Shown: positions 10,582-15,981 of the stretch, in pieces
How positions within the stretch are numbered: position 1 is the first letter of the stretch
Layout of the letters: each line of letters starts with the position of its first letter
Origin: Gryganskiella cystojenkinii
Taxonomy: Eukaryota; Mortierellomycota; Mortierellomycetes; Mortierellales; Mortierellaceae
DNA: 15,981 nt
Direction: 5' to 3'
Assembly (NCBI GenBank): GCA_015852425.1
Contig: JAAAIG010000826.1
Location: forward strand, 1-15,981
Made by a program: the position numbers and the translations under genes
The notes under the pieces: model-generated
Databases searched by the model: none
What the model saw: only the letters and a program-made list of their open reading frames with translations
Told to the model about the DNA's origin: nothing

Positions 10582-10608
10582 ACCAAATTGTGACAAGTTG
10601 TATTTGGT
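10582..10608. promoter_or_regulatory. Nested dyad: ACCAAAT / ATTTGGT around ACAAGTTGT
   Basis: Outer 7-bp arms (10582-10588 and 10602-10608) are exact reverse complements, with the 9-bp palindrome ACAA-G-TTGT (10593-10601) between them. It sits just downstream of the hydratase poly(A) signal in the sense of transcription, so it could act in 3'-end formation or be a site for the next promoter. Confidence 0.35.
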
Positions 10609-10612
10609 GGCG

Positions 10613-10618
10613 TTTATT
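10613..10618 (-). terminator. Poly(A) signal AATAAA, enoyl-CoA hydratase gene
   Basis: AATAAA on the minus strand, 44 nt downstream of the TAG stop at 10662-10664. Confidence 0.6.
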
Positions 10619-10661
10619 TCAATATGGGTGGTGACTCGACAACCGTTTGAGTACAGCCGCT

Positions 10662-12281
10662 CTAGTTGTGAGTGAACTTGGCCTTGCGCTTCTCAGCAAA
10701 CGCATTCATACCCTCCTTCTGATCATTCGAGGCGAACGTCGAGTGGAAGAGTCTGCGCTCAAAGGTCAAACCGGCCGCAAGAGGGACCTCAAAGGACTGG
10801 TTGATCGCATCCTTGACCATCTGCACAATGGGCTGTGACAAGTTACCAATCTTCTCGGCCGTCTTGACAGCCTCATCCACGACCTGGTCAGCAGGCAAGA
10901 CCCTGCTGACCAATCCAGCACGCTCAGCCTCCTCAGCAGTCAAGTTGACAGATCCAGTCAAGCACATCTCCATCGCCTTTGACTTGCCAACGGCTTTGAC
11001 GAGACGCTGCGTACCACCAGCACCGGGAATAGTACCGAGCTTGATCTCGGGCTGTCCGAAAACAGCCTTGTCACCAGCATAGATGATATCTAAGGGCATT
11101 TTTTTTGTTTTAAAAAAGATGGAGAGTTAAGAGTGAGTAAGAAAAACCAGTGAACGACCTTTGTTGGCAATTATATTCCCGGTTCAGCTCCCTATGAGTG
11201 GAGTATCCGAGAAACTATGACTCTGGCAGCAATGGTGGTAAAGAAAAGAATCAGTAAAATACTGGTACTTACCGCACATCATAGCCAATTCACATCCACC
11301 GCCGAGCTTTTTAAAAAAAAAAGAAAAGCAAAAATCACGTGAAATCGGTCAGTATTCTCGTTGGACGCTCTTTTGCCATGTGTAACCAACCACACATAAT
11401 ATGGTTCAAGTCTCCTTCCGTTCATCAATCCTGAGTAAACAGCTATTTTCGCACTTACTGCAAATCCATTGACAGCAGCAATAATGGGCTTGCGGATGTT
11501 GATGATCTGGGTCCAGTGACCCAAAAAGTTCTCCGAATAGTTCTCGATAAAGTTTCTGTCTTTCATCTCCTTGATATCAGCGCCAGCTAAAATTGACAAA
11601 GAACGGCGAGTGTCGCTTTAGTGAACAGGAAACATTGCATGCACAAAAAAATTATGCAAGAAAGAGACAGATCATGACGGTGCAGCATGACAGGTATGAC
11701 ACGACGTGTTGTGACAGAAACAGTGGCAGAGAGACTTTGAACCGTCCTGCACTTTGACGGATTGCTGTATAGCGTAGAGTGTTGATATCCATCCATGTCA
11801 TTCAAGAGATACATACCGGCAAAAGCGCGTTCGCTGCCAGTGAGGACGATGGCACCAATGTCGACATTGTTATCCATCTCCTTGAGAACCTGGTTCAACT
11901 CGACAAAGAGACCATTGCAGAGAGCGTTCAGGGCTTTGGGGCGGTGGAGGGTGACAATACCGACACGACCACGCGTCTCTGTCAAGAGGTACTCGAGCTC
12001 AGGAGTCTTTGCAGGAGAGACAGCATCTATTAAAGCGAAGTAAAGGATGGGTATGTGTGATATTTGCATTACAGGATGGGGACAGAGGGAGGAGGGAGCG
12101 TGGGAAAAATTAGTGTCGGAGAACAAGTGCAAGGAACTGATCCTCAGGCACGACAAATGTAACGGTCGAATTATGTTCATGTAAAAGACTTGCTCTGGAT
12201 GGGGCTGAAGGCGGAAAAGGAGCGGACGAGGGGCTTGACAGCTGAGGCACGAGCCAGAGGTTGACGAAGGGCAGCAAACAT
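10662..12281 (-). CDS. ECHS1: Mitochondrial short-chain enoyl-CoA hydratase (crotonase; 5 exons, 295 aa)
   Basis: Exons: 12281-12194, 12026-11817, 11586-11459, 11306-11273, 11089-10662. Introns are 167, 230, 152 and 183 bp. The first is GC-AG and the rest GT-AG; 888 nt in frame. The enzyme hydrates trans-2-enoyl-CoA to 3-hydroxyacyl-CoA in mitochondrial beta-oxidation and branched-chain amino acid breakdown. Seen: an N-terminal presequence [20 protein letters not shown] with four basic and no acidic residues, typical of mitochondrial import; [10 protein letters not shown] near the CoA site; [13 protein letters not shown] forming part of the oxyanion region; [10 protein letters not shown] with catalytic E148; and [18 protein letters not shown] with catalytic E168. 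By recall, human ECHS1 uses E144 and E164, a constant offset of 4, and has 290 aa, which supports the junctions including the non-canonical one. Fungi with this enzyme have a mitochondrial beta-oxidation pathway that budding yeast lacks. No decay seen. Confidence 0.95.
11273..11306 (-). other. 34-bp microexon (exon 4 of enoyl-CoA hydratase)
   Basis: Bounded by an acceptor AAAAAG and a donor G|GTAAGT on the minus strand. It encodes [11 protein letters not shown] plus one base, the signature segment with catalytic glutamate E148. Skipping it would remove 34 nt, shift the frame and destroy the active site. Confidence 0.9.
12027..12193 (-). other. GC-AG intron (intron 1 of enoyl-CoA hydratase)
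   Basis: Donor CAGA|GCAAGT and acceptor TTTAATAG join ATC CAG A to AT GCT GTC in frame, giving [17 protein letters not shown]. The GT donor nearby (AA|GTCTTT) has the wrong phase and leads to a stop. GT sites in the right phase further upstream are poor and would delete most of the presequence. GCAAGT is the recognised strong context for GC donors. Confidence 0.75.
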
Positions 12282-12334
12282 TGTGAAAGGGGGGAGAAGA
12301 TGGAGACCGTGATGGATGTGATTGAAGAAAGATG

Positions 12335-12351
12335 GAATGTATGAATGAATG
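12335..12351 (-). repeat. CATTC/CATT tandem motif in the hydratase leader
   Basis: Minus-strand CATTC occurs at 12335-12339, 12343-12347 and 12347-12351, 54-70 nt upstream of the ATG at 12281. The same motif is found in the leaders at 3636-3657 and 10203-10215. Confidence 0.5.
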
Positions 12352-12841
12352 ACAGCGTGAGAGTGATCACGAAAGGAGCAAAGTTGCGGGGGAAATGACT
12401 TAAGGGTGTCTTTTCATTTTTCTCTTTTTTTTTTCTATCGATCCAAACGAAAGCAAAGTAGGGTTTATGTGGTGGTGGCAAGGGGGCTTTGCTGTGCACA
12501 CTGCCTTTGGTCTACCCATGCAGGGGGAGAGAGACAGAGAGAACATCCCCACTTATTCAGCGGTAAAAAAGAGTGGCATCAAAAACAGAACGGAGATGAG
12601 GCAGTGCGCGTGAAAAAATAAATAAAATCGCAAGGAGTTTTTTTGAGCTGGAAATGAAAATAGGTGAGCGTGAAAGAAGGAAGGAAGGAGATCCGAGATG
12701 TCGACCGTGGTCCAGGGTGGCTGTCCTTCCGCCTTTTTCGGCCCCTTTTTATCTCCCGCTCTCTAAAAAACGGGCTGAAGAACAAGAGAGTCGACTGGCA
12801 AACAAGAAACGAATTGACCAACCAACCAACCGCCTTTCCTT

Positions 12842-12865
12842 CTTTCTTTCTTTCTTTCTTTCTTT
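12842..12865 (+). repeat. CTTT microsatellite
   Basis: Six tetranucleotide units CTTT in tandem, inside a longer pyrimidine tract upstream of the SKT5-like gene. Probably leader or promoter sequence. Confidence 0.85.
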
Positions 12866-12938
12866 TTCGTTTGCTCGATCCATTTCCATCTCTCCTTTTT
12901 CCATCCTTGCATCCTCCATTCAGTCGAGGACCATCTTT

Positions 12939-13003
12939 GTAAGTTTGCTGTTTGATCTGATCCCAAAAATATATACTCATCGATTGATACCGAGTATTTT
13001 TAG
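12939..13003 (+). other. Possible 5'-UTR intron of the SKT5-like gene
   Basis: GTAAGT at 12939 and TTTTTAG ending at 13003 bound a 65-bp segment with a CTGAT branch-like site at 12956-12960. It is shorter than any coding intron here, and the segment also holds a TATA-like run (AATATATA). It could therefore instead be core promoter with transcription starting after it. The two readings are mutually exclusive. Confidence 0.4.
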
Positions 13004-13302
13004 ATATCTTTGTTCAACCCAGCCAGCGCGCTTTTTTCATTTCCCCTTGCAGTCTTGTTTTCTCTTTTATTTATCTCTTTTTCTTTTGTTTTGCCACATT
13101 CACCCTTCCTCCTCTTCCTCCTCCTCCTCCTGCTCTTCTTTTTTCTTCTTCGAACTTGGTTCTTCTTCTTCTTTAAAGTCCTCGTCCATACCCATCGACC
13201 GGGAACCACAAGCAAGCCTTCTCAGGGACCTGACTTGCTCTAATATTCCGCAACCGTCTCGACCCCTTGAAAGCATAAAGGAGAAATCACAGCCCCCTAG
13301 TC

Positions 13303-15951
13303 ATGTTTTCGCCACCACCGCCGTCGGAGGCTGTAGCCGCCACTCTGTCACATCCACAGCAACAGATCCACCACTCCTTGGCCGAACTCAGCATTGACGC
13401 TGTCACAGCTAATAGCCCGCCTTCGTCTTCAGGACACCAGCCGCAGCCAAGCCATAGTCAAGAGAAGCGACTCCCACCTGTTCCACAATCACCCACAAGG
13501 ACTGATAATAACAGCAGCAACGACAATGTCGTCAAGCAGCATCTGGCGCCTCTTCAGCTGGACTCCCATCAATCCTTCGCAGATGAGCTCGGATCATATC
13601 TCACGGAACAGGACATCTTGATGCCTCCTGAACCTTCCCTTAAGGAGACTCTTGCTCTCACTTCTTCCTCTATCATGACAACAACAAATGCCAGTTCGTC
13701 GTTGCGAGCACTCTCACCTCCTCTCACCACTGCCACCGCCGTTGCCGTTCCCTCAAGTGCTAGTACTGCTCCGTCTCAAATTCAGTACCAACTCTCAGAC
13801 ACCCCAACTATGACTACAACATCAACGACGTCGAGCTCGCCAACATCGATCCCGCCAACATCGGAGTCAGCACCAATAGTAGCAACGATAATAACGACGA
13901 CAACAATAACTACAGAAACGTTAGCGAGTGAGTCAACAGTAGCGAATCAACCCGTGTCCTTGTCTCCTTCAAGCTCCAACTCGACTATAGCCTCGGGTGG
14001 ATATCCGATGCCTGAACAAGATGCTGCATCTGGGCTGTTGCAGCAGGGCTCGCCAGTCTTTCATCAGCAGAGCAGCGACTTACATCCTCAGCAGCTGCCA
14101 CCACCACCACAGCGTAACTCGCTACCGCAGCAACAGGTGCCTTATATCCCTCCATCGACGTATGTAACGCATTCGACCTATATTCCCCAGTCCAACTATG
14201 TTCCTCAGTCAACTTATGTTCCTCAATCCAGCTATGTCCATCAATCGACATATACACCCCAGTCCAGCTATAAGCCTCAGACCATTCACCAATCCCAGCC
14301 ACAGCCTCTACAACAGCAACAACAACCATACTCCTTACCAGAGCAGGCAAAGTCAAACTCGTTCCCAGCTTTATCTCCTTCCGTGGGCGAGCAGTCCAGT
14401 CCGCCGACACTTGTGCCTTCCCTCGGTGTACCCTCGTCAGCTCTTCAGTCAGGAGTCAACAATGCTGTCACCACGTCACCCTTCCCTTCAGCGTCTCTTT
14501 CTCGTGCTCCGTCTCCGTATGGATTTCCTTCAGAAAATGTCGTGTCACAGCCCACAAGATTATCCTCGTCATCAGATGAAGCACGTAATCAACAGCAATC
14601 TCATATGTCTGCAGGACCGCAACCAGCACTTGGTGGTGTTGGATCGGGAGGAAAGGTCTCGCCTTTGATGCTGAACAATGCCACGAACCACAACGAATTT
14701 TTAAAGCCGATTCCAACAAAATCCGAGGACTGGGCGCTCCTCGTCGATGCCCCTGCTTCACCCAGACTGAGCTACGCCGCGGGAATGATGCATCCATACC
14801 AGAACTACCATCCCGGACAGCCTTTCCAGGGTGTGAGCGGACCCCTGAACAGTGGTGGCTATTCTGACTCTCCCGCAGAAGAAACAACGGCATCGGCCGA
14901 CTATATGCAGCACTTGACTCTGCAACAGCAGCAGCAACCGTTACTGCCTTATCAACAATCACCGTATGGGCAGCAACAGCCCGGCCCGCGACCCCAAGCC
15001 TATACAGACCCCACAGGACAGAATCACTTCGGGTTGCATCATCAAAACAACTCTTCATCGACCGTCCCAGGTAAATCTTTCTCTGTATTTGCATCAAACT
15101 CCTTTTGTACTCTTTGAGAGCCACGTGGCTAAACCTCCTCATATTTTTTCTTTTGGTGTTTGAACCATTCATTAGGGAACATGGGTTCAAACGATCTCGC
15201 ACTTGGTCCGAATGGACATATGGTCTTCCAAAACCAAAATCGACAGAACCGCAGATCATGGTCACCTAACACAATTGAACCTCTGGAAAGCGCACCTATG
15301 AACGGGCAGAACTCTTATGGATATCACACCCCTCCTCGGCGCATCAACAACGCCAGTCCCGGTCCTCGATCAGGATCTCATTCGAAGCAGAATTCCGTGG
15401 CTACATCAGTCTCATTGTTAACGGACGCAGCGGTCGTCGCAAAGTACAGAGATGCTGCCATCAAGACCAATGACACAACGTTACAACTTTCTTACGCAAA
15501 ATACCTGCTGGAGATTGGAGAGCTATCGTCGACATTCTCAGCCGAGTCTGGACCGCCTGGATCCTCATCCTCAACCGACGCCTCTGCTGCTTCTGGCGCT
15601 GCCGCTACCAATGGCACCTCACCAGCTCAGAGCCCGGTTCCTGGACAAGATGGCGCAGACGCAATGGGCAAAAAGCAGTTGACTCTGGAGGCAATCTACT
15701 GGATGGATCGACTTGCAAAAGAGGGTCAACCCGAAGCTCAGTATATCCGGGGAACTTGGTACGAGGATGGCCTCTATGGCACAAAGAAGAGCGCCGACAA
15801 GGCACTACGCTGGTATCAATCTGCGTCCAAGGGCGACTTTGCCTCGGCGCATTACAAGGTCGCCTATTTCTGTGAAAAAAGAAAGGATAACAACAAAGCC
15901 GTGGTACTCTATAAGAAGGCAGCGACGCACAATGACGTCCCAGCAAATCAC
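13303..15951 (+). CDS. SKT5: SKT5/Chs4-like chitin synthase activator, Sel1-repeat protein (partial at 3' end)
   Basis: Exons 13303-15070 and 15176-15951; the coding sequence continues beyond the window after a donor CAC|GTAATT at 15952. The ATG (G at -3) is the first ATG after about 13004. 848 residues are visible. Residues 1-665 are disordered-looking and rich in Ser, Pro, Gln and Thr, with poly-Gln runs and a Tyr hexapeptide repeat (281-328). From 669 the protein is conserved in type: an AKYRDAAIKTNDTTLQLSYAK-like helix (about 676-705), a 47-residue Ser/Ala/Thr loop (706-752), then Sel1-like units (about 758-848: EAIYWMDRLAKEG, EAQYIRG, KKSADKALRWYQSASKG, CEKRKDNNKAVVLYKKAA). Known for the family: Skt5/Chs4 binds and positions chitin synthase III at bud necks, septa and tips. 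The C-terminal end, where some members carry a CAAX box, is outside the window. Other Sel1-repeat proteins are possible; the KTND helix favours SKT5. Confidence 0.85.
14143..14286 (+). repeat. 18-bp tandem repeat encoding eight Tyr hexapeptides
   Basis: Eight consecutive in-frame 18-bp units encode Y-x-P/H-Q-S-S/T variants: YIPPST, YVTHST, YIPQSN, YVPQST, YVPQSS, YVHQST, YTPQSS, YKPQTI. All Tyr codons are TAT; other codons vary between units, so the peptide is better kept than the DNA. Confidence 0.9.
15071..15175 (+). other. Intron 1 of the SKT5-like gene
   Basis: Donor CCAG|GTAAAT and acceptor ATTAG|GGAAC, 105 bp, joining GTC CCA G to GG AAC ATG. Without splicing, the frame would stop at 15115-15117, before the conserved Sel1 part, so splicing is required. 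Confidence 0.9.
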
Positions 15952-15964
15952 GTAATTTTCTTCA

Positions 15965-15981
15965 TTTTTTTTTTTTTTTTT
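15965..15981 (+). repeat. Poly-T run at the window end
   Basis: At least 17 T close the window, 13 bases after the GTAATT donor, so the run lies in the next intron of the SKT5-like gene. A break at a homopolymer may mark an assembly edge. Confidence 0.8.

Larger units (their letters stand above)
10158..10661. promoter_or_regulatory. Intergenic: NBR1 promoter/leader and hydratase 3' end
   Basis: 504 bp without a gene. The minus strand is C/T-rich from about 10160 to 10345 (NBR1 leader) and carries three overlapping CATTC units at 10203-10215, 46-58 nt ahead of the ATG. A perfect palindrome GGACAA-C-TTGTCC lies at 10512-10524, and a nested dyad at 10582-10608. The hydratase AATAAA is at 10613-10618. 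Frames open on the minus strand here are low-complexity translations of the C/T tract. Confidence 0.5.
12282..13302. promoter_or_regulatory. Divergent intergenic region between hydratase and SKT5-like gene
   Basis: 1.02 kb with no credible gene. Hydratase side: a C/T-rich leader on the minus strand next to the ATG, with CATTC units at 12335-12351. SKT5 side: a strongly C/T-rich plus strand from about 12830 to 13170, a CTTT microsatellite, a possible 5'-UTR intron (12939-13003), a TATA-like AATATATA near 12967-12974, and no ATG between about 13004 and the start at 13303. The long open frames here, on either strand, are low-complexity (Ser/Phe or Lys/Arg runs) and are rejected as genes. Confidence 0.55.

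Noticed and set aside
12579..12980. 133-codon minus-strand frame between hydratase and SKT5-like genes
   Set aside because: Lys/Arg/Glu runs from the purine-rich complement of the C/T tract and the microsatellite; no sign of a protein family.
12654..13397. 247-codon open frame on the plus strand overlapping the SKT5-like start
   Set aside because: Its product is runs of Ser, Phe and Leu from the C/T-rich leader, it crosses the candidate 5'-UTR intron, and it overlaps the true start in another frame.
14468..15265. 265-codon minus-strand open frame opposite the SKT5-like gene
   Set aside because: It mirrors the codon pattern of the plus-strand exon, spans that gene's intron, and shows no recognisable domain.
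183..15951. A functional cluster or novel system across the window
   Set aside because: The five genes belong to unrelated housekeeping processes with their own poly(A) signals and promoters; no shared pathway, mobile element or defence-type gene is visible.

Overview
This is nuclear DNA of an intron-rich filamentous fungus. Every gene is split by short introns (77-230 bp in coding sequence) with GTAAGT/GTATGT-like donors and YAG acceptors. AATAAA signals follow most stops, and the 5' leaders are pyrimidine-rich. The gene set includes an SKT5/Chs4-type chitin synthase activator (fungal), a PB1-ZZ-FW autophagy receptor, a metazoan-like Nup88 and a mitochondrial enoyl-CoA hydratase, the last of which budding yeast lacks. 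I infer an early-diverging fungus (Mucoromycota, most likely Mortierellomycotina), but the placement is by impression and not by a search.

Layout. Four genes lie head-to-tail on the minus strand: a Nup88/Nup82-family nucleoporin (183-3544, 6 exons, 936 aa), the glycogen branching enzyme (3772-6760, 10 exons, 694 aa), an NBR1-like selective autophagy receptor (7434-10157, 5 exons, 730 aa) and a mitochondrial short-chain enoyl-CoA hydratase (10662-12281, 5 exons, 295 aa). After a 1.0-kb divergent intergenic region comes a plus-strand SKT5/CHS4-like gene (13303 to beyond the window end) with a long disordered N-terminus and Sel1-like repeats. I assembled all exon chains by hand. Each keeps frame through every junction, and the total lengths match the known families (694 aa against about 700 for branching enzymes; 295 aa against 290 for human ECHS1).

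The genes do not form a pathway. They are neighbouring housekeeping genes: nuclear pore, glycogen synthesis, selective autophagy, mitochondrial beta-oxidation and chitin deposition. The points most worth a second look are: an NBR1 receptor with three intact ZZ fingers, a four-tryptophan FW domain and a C-terminal LIR but no UBA domain; a GC-AG intron in the hydratase whose retention would open a second start codon overlapping the stop; a 34-bp microexon carrying a catalytic glutamate; a (CATT)n/CATTC motif in the same orientation in the 5' leaders of all five genes; and a Tyr-containing hexapeptide repeat in the SKT5-like protein. I found no tRNA, rRNA, transposon, CRISPR array or clearly novel system.
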